Below, piece by piece: positions 54,127 to 63,711 of a DNA stretch of 64,000 bases. The notes beneath the pieces were generated by a model. The model did no database searches and was not told the origin of the DNA. It worked only from the letters and a program-made list of their open reading frames with translations. How positions within the stretch are numbered: the stretch's first letter is position 1; every line of letters starts with the position of its first letter. Source of the DNA: Acidobacteriota bacterium. GTDB lineage: Bacteria; Acidobacteriota; UBA6911. The translations under genes and the position numbers were made by a program. The stretch is taken from assembly GCA_012719455.1 (NCBI GenBank), contig JAAYAJ010000007.1, positions 20,502 to 84,501 on the forward strand, in the 5' to 3' direction.

Positions 54127-54822
54127 GTGGATTTTCTGACCAGGCTGGACATCGGCGTCATCGCCATACAGATAGCCGTTTTGCTCTTCTCGTTAAGCCT
54201 GCACGAGGCGGCGCACGCCTGGACGGCTTCCCGGTGGGGGGACCATACCGCCCGCAGCCTCGGAAGGGTGACGCTCAACCCCCGGGCCCACATCGACCCG
54301 GTCGGCACGCTCCTCTTTCCGCTCCTGATGTTCGCAGCCCGGCTCCCCATCATCGGCTGGGCGCGGCCGGTCCCATTCGACCCCACGCGGCTGAGGGATC
54401 CCGGGCGGGCCCAGGTGTACATCTCGCTGGCGGGTCCCGCCTCGAACCTGGCTGCCGCCGGAGCGGCTTTTGCGCTGCTGGCGCTGCTGAACCTGACTCT
54501 TGCCGGCTCCCGGGAGCCGATCTTTTTCCTGGCCGCCACGATGCGGCTCCCGGGCGAGGCGTCGGTCCTCGGCCTGGTGGCGGGCGTCCTGTTCCACCTG
54601 GTGGTCATCAACCTGGCCCTGGCGGTTTTCAACCTGATCCCCATCCCCCCCCTGGACGGCCACTGGATTCTCTACGCGCTGCTGCCGGCGGGAGCGGGCG
54701 CGGCGCTCCGGCGCTTCGGTTCCTACGGGTTCCTCCTCCTGTATTTGATGATGTTCCTGGGCATGTTTCGGTTTATCTTTATTCCCATCGACTGGATGCG
54801 GCGTTTGCTGCTGGCGATGTAG
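54127..54822 (+). CDS. Site-2-protease-like M50 family metallopeptidase
   Basis: The 231-residue membrane protein most likely starts at GTG 54127 (VDFLTRLDIG) after GGGAGCGGG; the track's ATG lies deep in the ccsA shadow. Helix one carries SLHEAAHAW, the zinc-binding HExxH. Helix four carries NLIPIPPLDGHWIL, the N-x-x-P-x-P-P-L-D-G that supplies the third ligand. It is a small member of the YwhC-type group without PDZ domain, of mostly unknown substrate. The scpA gene follows by 57 bases, a frequent pairing in bacteria. Confidence 0.85.
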   Translation: MDFLTRLDIGVIAIQIAVLLFSLSLHEAAHAWTASRWGDHTARSLGRVTLNPRAHIDPVGTLLFPLLMFAARLPIIGWARPVPFDPTRLRDPGRAQVYISLAGPASNLAAAGAAFALLALLNLTLAGSREPIFFLAATMRLPGEASVLGLVAGVLFHLVVINLALAVFNLIPIPPLDGHWILYALLPAGAGAALRRFGSYGFLLLYLMMFLGMFRFIFIPIDWMRRLLLAM

Positions 54823-54879
54823 GAGACTTTTCTCGTCAGGCGGTTTGTCTTCGGCCCGGAGGGGCCGCATCGGGACCTT

Positions 54880-55647
54880 ATGCAAAGCGGCGAAGATCTG
54901 AATCAGGATTTCCGGCCCGAGACGGAAGCGGGCGGCCTCACCATCCGCCTGGATGTCTTCCAGGGACCGCTCGATCTGCTCCTCCACCTGATCAAGCGGG
55001 AAGAGGTGGACATATGGAACATCCCGATCGCGCGCATCACCGAGCAGTACCTGGAATACCTCGAGATCATGAAGGAGCTCAACATCAACGTCGCCGCGGA
55101 ATGGCTGGTGATGGCGTCGACGTTGATCTTCATCAAGTCGCGGATGCTGCTCCCGCGGGAACCGGCCCCGGAGAACGCGGAGGAGACCGAGGACGACCCA
55201 AGGACTGAACTGGTCTACCAGCTGCTCGAACACCAGAAGTTCAAAAACGCCGCGGAGATGCTTTTTACCCGGGAGGAGGTGGAAAACGCCGTCTGGAACC
55301 GCCCTCCCGACGAGGTGCTCGAGGACGGGGGCGACGTCATCGCGGTTACGCTGTTTGACCTGCTGCGCGCGTTCCAGGAGGTGGTCCGCCGGTTCGAATC
55401 GCAGCGGGTGATGGAGGTGGCCCAGGAGGAAGTGACGATCGAGCAGAAGATCGAGGATATCCGGAAGTGCTTCCTGGTCCATGACCAACTCCAGTTCTCC
55501 TCCTTTTTCACCGCGGCGAGCTCCAAGCGCTACATCATCGTGACCTTCCTCGCCCTGCTCGAACTGGTGCGCCTGCGCGAAATCTGGCTGTTCCAGCAAC
55601 AGGTGTTCGAGGAGATTCAAGTTTCCAGAATAAAGGAAAGTGCCTGA
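54880..55647 (+). CDS. scpA: Segregation and condensation protein A
   Basis: The 255-residue protein has the ScpA kleisin signature at its start (IRLDVFQGPLDLLLHLIKRE), then VDIWNIPIARITEQYL and NVAAEWLVMASTLIFIKSRMLLP. The C-terminal winged helix (VTFLALLELVRLREIWLFQQ) binds the SMC head. ScpA links SMC and ScpB to compact the chromosome. scpB follows after four bases, so the genes are probably coupled. The length is normal. Confidence 0.95.
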   Translation: MQSGEDLNQDFRPETEAGGLTIRLDVFQGPLDLLLHLIKREEVDIWNIPIARITEQYLEYLEIMKELNINVAAEWLVMASTLIFIKSRMLLPREPAPENAEETEDDPRTELVYQLLEHQKFKNAAEMLFTREEVENAVWNRPPDEVLEDGGDVIAVTLFDLLRAFQEVVRRFESQRVMEVAQEEVTIEQKIEDIRKCFLVHDQLQFSSFFTAASSKRYIIVTFLALLELVRLREIWLFQQQVFEEIQVSRIKESA

Positions 55648-55651
55648 TCCC

Positions 55652-56191
55652 ATGGAAAGCAACGAAATGCAGGCGGTCATGGAAGCCATTATTTACGTGG
55701 CCGAGGAACCGGTGAAGGCGGAACAGTTCCAGGAGGTTTTCCCCGAAGAGAGCCCAGAGGCGATCCGCCGGGCGCTTGCGGAGCTGCTCGAGAGCTTCAA
55801 CGCTCGGCCGGGGGGGATGTGGATCCGGGAAGTAGCCGGCGGCTACCGCATGACGACGCGGCCGGAGCATCACGAGCAGATCCGAGCCTACCTCAAGACC
55901 CGCCCGGGAGCGAAACTTTCGATGGCCGCCCTGGAAACCCTGGCCGTCATCGCCTACAAGCAGCCGGTCACCCTGGCGGAGATCCTTGCCATCCGCGGGA
56001 AGAAATCGAGCAGCTCCCTGCAGACGCTGCTCGAGCGGAAACTGGTGTGCATCCTGGGGCGCAAGGAGGTGGTGGGGCGTCCGATTCTCTACGGGACTTC
56101 AAGGGAGTTTCTCATTCATTTCGGCCTGAACAGCCTCGCCGACCTCCCCACGCTCGAGGAGTTCGCCCAGATGGCGGGAGACCAGCTGTAA
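55652..56191 (+). CDS. scpB: Segregation and condensation protein B
   Basis: I choose ATG 55652 (MESNEMQAVMEAIIYVAEEPV); the GTG four codons upstream overlaps the scpA stop. The 179-residue protein has the two winged-helix domains of ScpB: AIIYVAEEPVKAEQF, then MAALETLAVIAYKQPVTLAEI and RKEVVGRPILYGTSREFL, the typical ending. It dimerises and binds ScpA. rluB follows after three bases, forming scpA-scpB-rluB, a common bacterial arrangement. Confidence 0.95.
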   Translation: MESNEMQAVMEAIIYVAEEPVKAEQFQEVFPEESPEAIRRALAELLESFNARPGGMWIREVAGGYRMTTRPEHHEQIRAYLKTRPGAKLSMAALETLAVIAYKQPVTLAEILAIRGKKSSSSLQTLLERKLVCILGRKEVVGRPILYGTSREFLIHFGLNSLADLPTLEEFAQMAGDQL

Positions 56192-56194
56192 ACC

Positions 56195-56962
56195 ATGGAA
56201 CGATTGCAGAAGCTGATCGCACAGGCCGGGCTCGCATCGCGGCGCCAGGCGGAGGAGTGGATCCGCCAGGGGCGGGTGAGTGTCAACGGGCGCATCGTCA
56301 CCGAACTCGGGGAGAAGGCGGACCCGGAGCGCGATTATGTCAAGGTGGACGGCCGCCTGATCCGATCCTCGAAACGGAAGGTCTATATCCTCCTCAACAA
56401 GCCGCGGCAGGTGATCTGCTCCGCAGCCGACCCCGAGGGACGCGTCAAGGTGACCGACCTGGTTGGAGCCGTGGGGAGGGTCTTTCCGGTCGGGCGCCTG
56501 GACTACAATACCGAAGGTCTGATCCTGCTGACCAACGACGGGGAGTTCTCCCGCATCGTCGCCTCGGCCGGGGGCCCGCTTGCCAAGGTCTACCACGCCA
56601 AGGTACGCGGCACCCCCTCCCCGGAGGCGATCGAGCGGCTGCGGCGCGGCATCCGGATTCCGGGCGGGGTCCGGCTGTCCCCCTGCCGGATCGTGCCGCT
56701 CAAGCCGGGGCCCAACAGTTGGTACGAGGTCACCCTGACCGAGGGAAGGAACCGGCAGATCCGTAACATGTTCGATTCCGTGGGGCATCCGGTGATGAAG
56801 CTCCGGCGGGTACGGATAGGATTTTTGACTGACCGCGGCCTCGAACCGGGGCAGCACCGGCGCCTGAGCCCCGAGGAAGTCGAGCGGGTCTTTGCGGCCG
56901 CCCGCGGCCGGCGGGGAAAGGGCGGCTCCTGGAATCGGAGCGCCGCTTCGGATAAGCTGTGA
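56195..56962 (+). CDS. rluB: Ribosomal large subunit pseudouridine synthase (RluB/RsuA type)
   Basis: The 255-residue protein begins MERLQKLIAQAGLASRRQAEEWIRQGRVSVNG, an S4 RNA-binding domain, then the catalytic motif VGRLDYNTEGLILLTND with the Asp nucleophile. Next come YHAKVRGTPSPEA and EGRNRQIRNMFDSVGHPV. It modifies a uridine in 23S (RluB-like) or 16S (RsuA-like) rRNA; the position after scpB favours RluB. The C-terminal tail is basic and low complexity. It is the last gene before ribE, with 15 bases between. Confidence 0.92.
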   Translation: MERLQKLIAQAGLASRRQAEEWIRQGRVSVNGRIVTELGEKADPERDYVKVDGRLIRSSKRKVYILLNKPRQVICSAADPEGRVKVTDLVGAVGRVFPVGRLDYNTEGLILLTNDGEFSRIVASAGGPLAKVYHAKVRGTPSPEAIERLRRGIRIPGGVRLSPCRIVPLKPGPNSWYEVTLTEGRNRQIRNMFDSVGHPVMKLRRVRIGFLTDRGLEPGQHRRLSPEEVERVFAAARGRRGKGGSWNRSAASDKL

Positions 56963-56977
56963 GAAGCGGGAGGGAGC

Positions 56978-57631
56978 GTGTTTACAGGAATCGTTGAAGA
57001 AGTGGGCGGCATCCTGGAGTTGAGGATCGGGTCGGAAGGGGCCGAGATGGCGGTGGGGTGTCCCCGCCTCGCCCCCTCCCTCCGGATCGGCGATTCGGTT
57101 GCCGTCAACGGCGTCTGCCTTACGGCCACCCGGGTCGGGGCGGACCGGTTTACCTGCGACATCTCCGCGGAAACGCTGCGGAGGAGCACGTTCAGCCGTG
57201 CGCGCACGGGAACACGGGTCAACCTCGAGCGGGCGCTCGAGGCTGGGGGGCGCCTGGGGGGCCATTTCGTGCAGGGACACGTCGACGACATCGGCCGGTT
57301 TCTGGCCCGCACCCCTTCCGGGCCGGGATTCGAGATGTCCTTCCACTACCCGGTCGAACTGGAGCGTTACCTGGTGACCAAGGGATCGATCGCCGTCGAC
57401 GGGATCAGCCTGACAATTTCCGGGCTGCGGACAGGGGAGTTCGCAGTCTCCGTCATTCCCCATACCCTCAGTGAGACCACCCTCGGCGGCCTGGCCCCGG
57501 GGGACCCGGTCAACCTCGAGGTCGATATCCTGGGCAAGTATTTCGAGCGCTACTTCCAGTTGGGGCTGCTCGAGAACCCGAAGGCTGAATCCGGAATCAC
57601 GCTGGACTATCTGAAGGACCAGGGGTTCTGA
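56978..57631 (+). CDS. ribE: Riboflavin synthase, alpha subunit
   Basis: The 217-residue protein starts with GTG (MFTGIVEEVGG) after GGGAGC. It shows the two lumazine-binding repeats: MFTGIVE, SVAVNGVCLT, GGHFVQGHVDDIGR and KGSIAVDGISLT. It converts two lumazine molecules into riboflavin and a pyrimidine. The conserved start and repeats are intact. It is 2 bases upstream of an unknown exported protein. A RibBA-like gene lies 1.5 kb away with plsC between. No FMN riboswitch is seen upstream. Confidence 0.95.
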   Translation: MFTGIVEEVGGILELRIGSEGAEMAVGCPRLAPSLRIGDSVAVNGVCLTATRVGADRFTCDISAETLRRSTFSRARTGTRVNLERALEAGGRLGGHFVQGHVDDIGRFLARTPSGPGFEMSFHYPVELERYLVTKGSIAVDGISLTISGLRTGEFAVSVIPHTLSETTLGGLAPGDPVNLEVDILGKYFERYFQLGLLENPKAESGITLDYLKDQGF

Positions 57632-57632
57632 C

Positions 57633-58310
57633 ATGACGCTGCTTCCGGTCCGCATCGGCATTGCCTGCGCGGTTCTTGCCGTCCTGGCCGCGGCGGCCGA
57701 AGGGGAAACGCCCGTGCGCCCCGGCCGGGATTCGGTCCCGGCGGCGGCGGCCCCCATGCGCCTTGGCCAGGATTCGGTCCTGGTATGGAAAACGCGGACG
57801 CCCGTGCAGGAGACCACCTTCGTGGCCCGCATCGCGCGCTTCGCGCCCGACCGCTTCCTGGAATGGGAGGACGGCAATTCCCAGGGGACCGTCTTTCTGC
57901 CTGAAAAGGAGATCCTCGGAGCCAAAGGGTATGAAAGCTCCTCCCTTTTCCGGGCCGGGATGGACCGGAGGGCGAGCCAGGCGACCACGCTGTGGCTGAG
58001 CCGGAAGATCTTCCGCGAGCTGAAAGAGCGGCGGGCGGCCCGGTGCGTGCTCGACGGGGTTTCCACCCGCTTCCGCCTCGTCGGCGAGGGGGAGATGGAG
58101 GTGGAAGTGAACGGCGCCCCGGTCCGAATGCGGGTGGCGAAAGTCGAGGACGGGCGGGGGGGGGAACGGTGGTTTCTCGACGACGAGGACAACCCGCTGC
58201 TGGTACGCTACACGATCCGCAGCTTCGAGCAGAAACTGACGGGAGTCACCACCGACCGGCCGAACACCCTGCGGTGGATCAAGGGGAAGAAACTGAGTGA
58301 AGGGCCCTAA
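57633..58310 (+). CDS. Exported protein of unknown function
   Basis: The 225-residue protein has a signal peptide (MTLLPVRIGIACAVLAVLAA, ending near AEGE). The rest is mostly beta-like, with VWKTRTPVQETTFVARIARF, FLEWEDGNSQGTVFLPEKEI and RYTIRSFEQKLTGVTT. I do not recognise a family. It begins one base after the ribE stop, suggesting coupling, and its stop overlaps the convergent plsC gene by four bases. The pattern of short strands suggests a small beta domain, perhaps a lipid-binding or periplasmic chaperone type, but this is a guess. No catalytic motif is visible. Confidence 0.6.
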   Translation: MTLLPVRIGIACAVLAVLAAAAEGETPVRPGRDSVPAAAAPMRLGQDSVLVWKTRTPVQETTFVARIARFAPDRFLEWEDGNSQGTVFLPEKEILGAKGYESSSLFRAGMDRRASQATTLWLSRKIFRELKERRAARCVLDGVSTRFRLVGEGEMEVEVNGAPVRMRVAKVEDGRGGERWFLDDEDNPLLVRYTIRSFEQKLTGVTTDRPNTLRWIKGKKLSEGP

Positions 58311-59044
58311 CCATCCGCCGGGAGCGCCGAGGCAATCGCCCGGCGCGTTTCCGCGATCAGGGCGTCCCGGTCTTCCAGCCCCAGATGGGCGGTTTCGATC
58401 GGATCGTGGATGACGACGCGGACCTCGCCCGGGCGCACCCCGTACCGGCCCGGGGGAAGGATGGACGAGCTCCCGAGGATCGTGACCGGAACGATGGGGG
58501 CGCCGGCCTTGATCGCCATGACGAACACCCCTTTTTTGAACGGACCGAGCCGGCCGTCGCGGCTCCGGGTCCCCTCCGGGAAGGCCAGGAAGGGCTTGCC
58601 GGCCGCCAGACGACGCACCCCCTCGTCGATCCCGGCGTGCGCCTGTTTCGGGTTACGCCGTTCGATGGGGACGAAGCCCGCACGCTCGAGGACCAGGGAC
58701 AGCACGGGCAGGCGCATCATCTCCCGCTTGATCAGGGCCGCCCAGTTGAGCGGGAGCGCGTGAAGCAACACCGGGCCGTCGATGTTCCCCTGGTGGTTGG
58801 AGAGAAAGACGCAGGTACGCGCCGAGGGGATATTCTCTCTCCCCGTCACCCGGACCCGGATGCCGCAGATCCAGCCCCCGGTGCGGATGCAGGCGCGCGC
58901 AAGCGAGTAGAGCAGGGAATCGCTGCGGGTAACGAGACTCCAGGCGATGGCGGGGGGCGCCAGTACCAGGATGAAGAGGCCGGTAAAGAGATAGAGCAGG
59001 GTCGCACGGATCATTTGCAGTGTCCCAAGGCCGGGGTTTTCCAT
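58307..59044 (-). CDS. plsC: 1-acyl-sn-glycerol-3-phosphate acyltransferase
   Basis: The 245-residue protein carries the acyltransferase motifs in order: VFLSNHQGNIDGPVLL (H-x4-D), then the FVPIERRNP region, FPEGTRSRDGRLGPFKKG and PIVPVTILGS. It transfers an acyl chain to lysophosphatidic acid at the membrane. One N-terminal helix (IRATLLYLFTGLFILVLAP) anchors it. The start may be ATG 59044 or 59014 (MIRATLLYLF); neither has a strong ribosome site. It is convergent with the unknown gene on the left and divergent from the RibBA-like gene. Confidence 0.9.
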   Translation of the reverse strand: MENPGLGTLQMIRATLLYLFTGLFILVLAPPAIAWSLVTRSDSLLYSLARACIRTGGWICGIRVRVTGRENIPSARTCVFLSNHQGNIDGPVLLHALPLNWAALIKREMMRLPVLSLVLERAGFVPIERRNPKQAHAGIDEGVRRLAAGKPFLAFPEGTRSRDGRLGPFKKGVFVMAIKAGAPIVPVTILGSSSILPPGRYGVRPGEVRVVIHDPIETAHLGLEDRDALIAETRRAIASALPADG

Positions 59045-59150
59045 TCAAGCGGGGCCGGGAGCGCGAAAAACCGAAGGTTCCCCCGCACTTTTATATGACT
59101 CCGGCCAGGGCAACGGATACAATAACATTTTTTCATTGCAGAGGTGAATA

Positions 59151-60275
59151 TTGGGATTCAGCAGTGTCGAAGAGGCGATAGAGGATATCCGCGAAGGGCG
59201 CATGGTCATCATAGTCGACGATGAGGACCGTGAAAACGAGGGCGATCTGACCATCGCGGCCTCCATGGTGACCCCTGAAGCGATCAATTTCATGGCCCGC
59301 TACGGCCGCGGCCTGATCTGCCTGGCCATGACGGGGGAGCGCCTGGACCAGTTGCAGATCCCGATGATGGTGGGGGAAAACACCAGCCGCTTCGGGACCG
59401 CCTTCACCGTCTCCATCGAGGCCCGGTGCGGCGTCACCACGGGGATATCGGCGGCGGACCGCGCCCGGACCATCCTCACGGCCGTCGACCCCGCGAGCGG
59501 GCCGGGTGACCTGGCGCGCCCCGGGCATGTCTTCCCCCTCCGGGCCCGGTCTGGGGGAGTGCTTATGCGCGCGGGGCAGACGGAAGCGTCGGTGGACCTG
59601 GCCCGGCTGGCCGGCCTCTACCCTGCCGCGGTGATATGCGAAGTCATGAGCGAAGACGGCACCATGGCCCGCGTCCCCGAACTGAGTGAATTCTCCGGGC
59701 GCCACCAGGTCCGGATGGTCACCGTCGCCGACATCATCGCCTACCGGCTCCGGACCGAGACCTTCGTCAAGGCCGTCACCGAGGCGGCGTTCCCGACCGA
59801 ATTTGGCGAGTTCAGGATCGTCGTCTTCGAGAACCTCCTCGACGGGGATCACCACATCGCAATCGTCAAGGGGGAGATCCGCCCGGATATTCCCGTGATG
59901 GTGCGCGTGCATTCGCAGTCGACCGTGGCCGACGTCTTCGGCTCGCTGCGCAGCGGGACGCAGAGCGTACTGCGGGACGCGCTGCGCGTCATCAACGAAT
60001 CGGGGAGCGGGATCCTGGTCTACTTGCGCCAGGAAGAAAAGGGGGACGCCCTGGTCGAGGAGATCCGTTCCTACGCCCAGGAAAACGGGGAGGGGAAGCG
60101 GTCGCCGGACAAGCCGCGGGCCAACTCGAGCGACGACCTGCGTATCTACGGGATTGGGGCCCAGATTTTACGCACGCTGGGCGCCGGACGGATCCGCCTG
60201 CTCACCAACCACCCCAAGAAAATCGTCGGCCTGCAGGGATACGGGTTGACGGTGTTGGAACAGGTCCACCTCTAG
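59151..60275 (+). CDS. ribBA: RibBA homologue with altered residues in both active sites
   Basis: The 374-residue protein starts at TTG 59151 after GAGGTGAATA. Residues 1-200 are DHBP synthase-like ([34 protein letters not shown]), but the conserved GHTEA is GQTEA (Q143), replacing a known metal-binding His. Residues about 205-374 are GTP cyclohydrolase II-like ([18 protein letters not shown] is intact). However, the zinc cysteines are absent: VHSECxTGD reads VHSQSTVAD, and the C-x-C of GSLRCDC reads GSLRSGT (S268, T270). QEGRGIGL reads QEEKGDAL, so a catalytic Arg is lost. The frame is open throughout, so the gene is maintained. It may be a paralogue or a scaffold. Confidence 0.85.
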   Translation: MGFSSVEEAIEDIREGRMVIIVDDEDRENEGDLTIAASMVTPEAINFMARYGRGLICLAMTGERLDQLQIPMMVGENTSRFGTAFTVSIEARCGVTTGISAADRARTILTAVDPASGPGDLARPGHVFPLRARSGGVLMRAGQTEASVDLARLAGLYPAAVICEVMSEDGTMARVPELSEFSGRHQVRMVTVADIIAYRLRTETFVKAVTEAAFPTEFGEFRIVVFENLLDGDHHIAIVKGEIRPDIPVMVRVHSQSTVADVFGSLRSGTQSVLRDALRVINESGSGILVYLRQEEKGDALVEEIRSYAQENGEGKRSPDKPRANSSDDLRIYGIGAQILRTLGAGRIRLLTNHPKKIVGLQGYGLTVLEQVHL

Positions 60276-61960
60276 GTGCCCAGCTTGGCCGCCTGCTCGG
60301 CGATGATGGGGTCCTCGATCTTGTGAAAGAGAATCTCCCGGGGACCGAGCGGCTGGCCGTCGGCAAGGGTCCGGCCGCCGATCCCGCCCCACGGTTCTCC
60401 CACGAGCGACGCGGGGCGTCCCAGCATGAGGCGTAGTTTTTCGGCCGATTGGGGCATGAACGGCTCCATCAGGGCCGACAGCGCCAGCTGGAGCTGCAGC
60501 GTCGTATTCAGGATGGTGGCGCACCGCTCCCGGTCCTTCTTGAGTTCAGCCCAGGGCGCCGCGTCGTTGAAATACTTGTTCCCCGCGCGCGCCAAGTCCA
60601 TGAGCTCGGTGACGGCGCGCCGCACCTGGAATTGGTCCAGGGCCGCGCCGATCGCGGCGGGGGCGCGCCCCACGGCGTCAAGGAGCTCCCGGTCGGCGGG
60701 CTGGAGAGTCCCGGCGGGGGGAACCCGGGCTTCGAAGTGCTTTTCGATAAAGGACAGGCAGCGGTTGACCAGGTTTCCCAGCACGTCGGCCAGGTCGCCG
60801 TTGTTGCGCGCCTGGAAATCCTTCCAGGTGAAGTCGGCGTCCTTGTTCTCCGGCGCGTTGACTTCGAAGTAGTAGCGCAGCGGATCCGGGGGGAACACTT
60901 CCAGGTAATCGTCCACCCAGATGGCCCAGTTGCGGCTGGTCGAGATCTTCCGCCCTTCGATGTTCAGGAATTCGTTGGCCGGGATCTGGGCGGGGAGGAC
61001 GTAATCCCCGTGGGCCATCAGCGCGGCGGGCCAGACGATGGCGTGGAACACGATGTTGTCCTTCCCGATGAAATGCACCAGGCGCGTCGCGGGATCCATC
61101 CAGTAATCGCGCCAGCGCTCCGGCTGTCCCTGCTTTTCGGCCCACTCCACCGAGGAGGAAATGTACCCGATGGGGGCGTCGAACCAGACGTAGAGCACCT
61201 TGCCCTCGGCCCCGGGCAGCGGGACCGGGACGCCCCAGTCAATGTCGCGGGTGATGGGCCGGTCGGTCAGCCCCTCCTTGAACCACCCGGAACAGAACTC
61301 CCGCACGTTGCTTTTCCATTCGGGCTTGGACGCCTGCCACCGTTCGAGGCTTTCCTGGAAGCGGGAGAGGGCGAAATACCAGTGCCGGGTGGAGCGTAAC
61401 TCCGGGGAAGCGCCGCACACCTTGCACTTCGGGGCGATCAACAGCTCCGGCTCGAGCCAGCGCCCGCAAGCTTCGCACTGGTCCCCGCGGGCCCCGGCCT
61501 CGTGGCAGAGCGGGCATTCCCCCTCGATGTACCGGTCGGGGAGAAAGCGGCGGCAGGGGGCGCAGTAGAACTGGCGCACCATCTCCTCCCGGATAAACCC
61601 CTTGCGGTGCAGGTTGAGGAAAAACTCCTGCGAGATCCGGTGATGCAGGGGAAGGGAAGTCCGGGAGTAATTGTCGAAGTGGATCGCCATGCGCCGGAAG
61701 CTGTCCGCCATGACGGCGTGGTAGCGGTCGACGATCTCCTGCGGGGTCACCCCTTCCCGGTCGGCCCGGATGGTGATGGGAACCCCGTGCTCGTCCGAGC
61801 CGCAGATGAACAGCACGTCCGCCCCCTTCTGCCGCTGGTAGCGCACGTAGACATCGGCCGGGATGTAGGCTCCGGCAAGATGCCCCAGGTGCAGGGGGCC
61901 GTTGGCGTAGGGTAGGGCCGCGGTTACAAGTATCTTTTCTCCGGTAGCGTCCACGCTCAT
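60272..61960 (-). CDS. metG: Methionyl-tRNA synthetase
   Basis: The 562-residue protein starts [30 protein letters not shown] with the HIGH-type motif. A zinc-binding region follows ([34 protein letters not shown]) and the KMSKS-type loop reads [10 protein letters not shown]. The anticodon-binding helical domain forms the C-terminus. It lacks the C-terminal dimerisation (tRNA-binding) domain of longer MetRS forms. It charges tRNA-Met. The stop overlaps the convergent RibBA-like gene by four bases, and the NUDIX gene upstream overlaps its start by four bases (ATGA). Confidence 0.96.
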   Translation of the reverse strand: MSVDATGEKILVTAALPYANGPLHLGHLAGAYIPADVYVRYQRQKGADVLFICGSDEHGVPITIRADREGVTPQEIVDRYHAVMADSFRRMAIHFDNYSRTSLPLHHRISQEFFLNLHRKGFIREEMVRQFYCAPCRRFLPDRYIEGECPLCHEAGARGDQCEACGRWLEPELLIAPKCKVCGASPELRSTRHWYFALSRFQESLERWQASKPEWKSNVREFCSGWFKEGLTDRPITRDIDWGVPVPLPGAEGKVLYVWFDAPIGYISSSVEWAEKQGQPERWRDYWMDPATRLVHFIGKDNIVFHAIVWPAALMAHGDYVLPAQIPANEFLNIEGRKISTSRNWAIWVDDYLEVFPPDPLRYYFEVNAPENKDADFTWKDFQARNNGDLADVLGNLVNRCLSFIEKHFEARVPPAGTLQPADRELLDAVGRAPAAIGAALDQFQVRRAVTELMDLARAGNKYFNDAAPWAELKKDRERCATILNTTLQLQLALSALMEPFMPQSAEKLRLMLGRPASLVGEPWGGIGGRTLADGQPLGPREILFHKIEDPIIAEQAAKLGT

Positions 61961-62541
61961 TCCTTTCCGACAGGGGTTTTCCGGGCCCCGCGCGGGGCCG
62001 CCTCGATCCCGAGGTAGTCCTCGAGGGCATCGCGGGTGGAGGGGAAGGCCAGCCTTTCCCAGGGGATGTCATCCGGCCCGAAGCGTCGGACCTCCAGGCT
62101 TTCGGGGGTCGGGGAGGGCTCCCCCCCGACGACGGTGGCCCGGTACACGACCATGACGACGGCGCTTTCCGGGTAGGAGTAGATGCCGAGCAACCCGTCC
62201 AGCCTGATATCCAGCCGGGTTTCCTCCCGGGCCTCACGCACCGCGGCGGCCGGCACCGTTTCCCCGAGGTCCACGTAGCCGCCGGGAAAGGTCCAGAGCC
62301 CATGCGCCGGTTCGATGTTGCGGCGCAGCAGCCAGATGTCCGAGCCCTGCCGCGGCACCGCCGCCGCTACCACCTTGGGGTTCATGTAAAAAATGAAGCC
62401 GCACGCCGGGCACACCTTGCGCAGCCGCTGCTCCACGTCCACCCGCCGGTCTTCCAGGCCGTGGGCGCAACGGGGGCAGTAGCGGGCCCACCCCGACCCG
62501 TGCGGGTGCTGCAGCCGCTGGTGATCTGTACCGTCCGCCAT
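61957..62541 (-). CDS. NUDIX hydrolase with N-terminal zinc ribbon
   Basis: The 194-residue protein has a zinc ribbon near its start (YCPRCAHGLED, then VCPACGFIFYMNPK). The NUDIX box GGYVDLGETVPAAAVREAREETRL follows, with the Glu residues of REAREE intact but Arg in place of the final Gly. It resembles ADP-ribose or NADH pyrophosphatases, including the NudC-like zinc ribbon. It removes nucleoside diphosphate-type compounds in the cytoplasm. It overlaps metG by four bases and so is probably its co-transcribed upstream partner. The substrate is unclear. Confidence 0.87.
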   Translation of the reverse strand: MADGTDHQRLQHPHGSGWARYCPRCAHGLEDRRVDVEQRLRKVCPACGFIFYMNPKVVAAAVPRQGSDIWLLRRNIEPAHGLWTFPGGYVDLGETVPAAAVREAREETRLDIRLDGLLGIYSYPESAVVMVVYRATVVGGEPSPTPESLEVRRFGPDDIPWERLAFPSTRDALEDYLGIEAAPRGARKTPVGKE

Positions 62542-62597
62542 ACGCTAGCTTCCGAAGCAGTATCATAGCAGCCGGAGCCGGCCCGGGCCAGAGATCC

Positions 62598-63605
62598 TTA
62601 CAGTCCCCTGGCCGTATACCCTTTGCGCGTGTGGACCTTGAGTTTCAGGGGCTTCCCCTTGGAATCCTTCATGTCGGTCTCGACCTTCACCTCGATTTTG
62701 CGGAATTTGCCGTCGCGGGCCGGGTTGCTGGAAACGTAGCCGATGCTGTACTGGCTCCGGAGCAGCCGCGAGATGTTGTTGAAAATGGCGGGGAGTTCGG
62801 TGCTGAAGCGCGGGAAGTACGCCTGCCCCCCCGTCAGCTCGGCGAACGACTTCAGGCGGTTGTCACCCATGAGGAATTCCAGGTTCTGGGACTGGCTGAT
62901 CCACCCGCGGGCATCGGCGTAGGCCCGGTACCATTGGCCGAGCCCGATGGCATAGATGGAGGCGTTGGCCTGGCGGCATTTTTTCAGTGCGTCGTCGTAA
63001 GTGCGGCGGCTGAAGGTATCGAGCCCGGTGCTGATCAGAACGACGGCCACCTTCCCCTCGGTCTCCTCCGTGCGGTCCAGGACATCGATGACGGCGTCGG
63101 AAAGGTTGCTCTCGTCCCAGGCGGTGTAGGTGAACTGCCGGATGGCGTCATGGACCTTTTGCGGGTCCTGGGTGAAATCGCTGACGATGGTGGTGTGCAT
63201 GTCATACCCCACGACGGCGACCCAGTCCTTGGGACGCAGGCTGCGGGTAAAGTAATACATGGCGTCCCAGACCTCGTCGAGGAAGTAGTTGACCTTCTTG
63301 CTGTACTCCACCAGGAGCACGACCGTGACGTTGGCATCCACCGGGGAGAAATTGAGGATCTCCTGCTTGACCTTGTCCTCGTAAATGGTAAAGTTTTCCG
63401 GTTTCAGGCCCGTGAGGACGTTCCCCTTGGTGTCGGTGACCAGCACCTGCAGCGTCACCAGGTCCACGGCCACCGAGATGGCGGTTTTGCCGCGGGGCGC
63501 GTCGTCTTCTTCCGGCGCGGCCGGAGCGCCTGGGGAGTGACACAGCATGTACAGGATCAGCGCCAGCGCCAGCGACCCCTTGATTGCTCCCATTCGGTAT
63601 GTCAT
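62598..63605 (-). CDS. Acidobacterial-type VWFA-domain exported protein
   Basis: The 335-residue protein has a signal peptide (MTYRMGAIKGSLALALILYM) and the pattern of acidobacterial VWFA-related proteins: VTLQVLVTDTKGNVLTGLKPENFTIYED, then a VWFA domain from about residue 105. The MIDAS motif DxSxS reads EYSKK, so its Asp is Glu and the second Ser is Lys, which may weaken metal binding. LISTGLDTFSRRTYDDAL lies later. The C-terminal region ends in a strand-rich segment (IEVKVETDMKD). The role is unknown, perhaps in adhesion or envelope. It is upstream of a NUDIX gene and divergent from the LysW-like gene. Confidence 0.78.
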   Translation of the reverse strand: MTYRMGAIKGSLALALILYMLCHSPGAPAAPEEDDAPRGKTAISVAVDLVTLQVLVTDTKGNVLTGLKPENFTIYEDKVKQEILNFSPVDANVTVVLLVEYSKKVNYFLDEVWDAMYYFTRSLRPKDWVAVVGYDMHTTIVSDFTQDPQKVHDAIRQFTYTAWDESNLSDAVIDVLDRTEETEGKVAVVLISTGLDTFSRRTYDDALKKCRQANASIYAIGLGQWYRAYADARGWISQSQNLEFLMGDNRLKSFAELTGGQAYFPRFSTELPAIFNNISRLLRSQYSIGYVSSNPARDGKFRKIEVKVETDMKDSKGKPLKLKVHTRKGYTARGL

Positions 63606-63711
63606 CGCTCACTCCACGAGTAGGAAAGGTGTGGGAAACATTCTTGACGCTTCCCCCGGTAAAATGGTAGCACAAGGATGATTGCGGGCAAACGCGTCGA
63701 AGACAATTGAA

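Noticed and set aside
56978-57631. FMN riboswitch ahead of ribE
   Set aside because: The gap to rluB is 15 bases, too small, and no FMN-aptamer consensus is seen.
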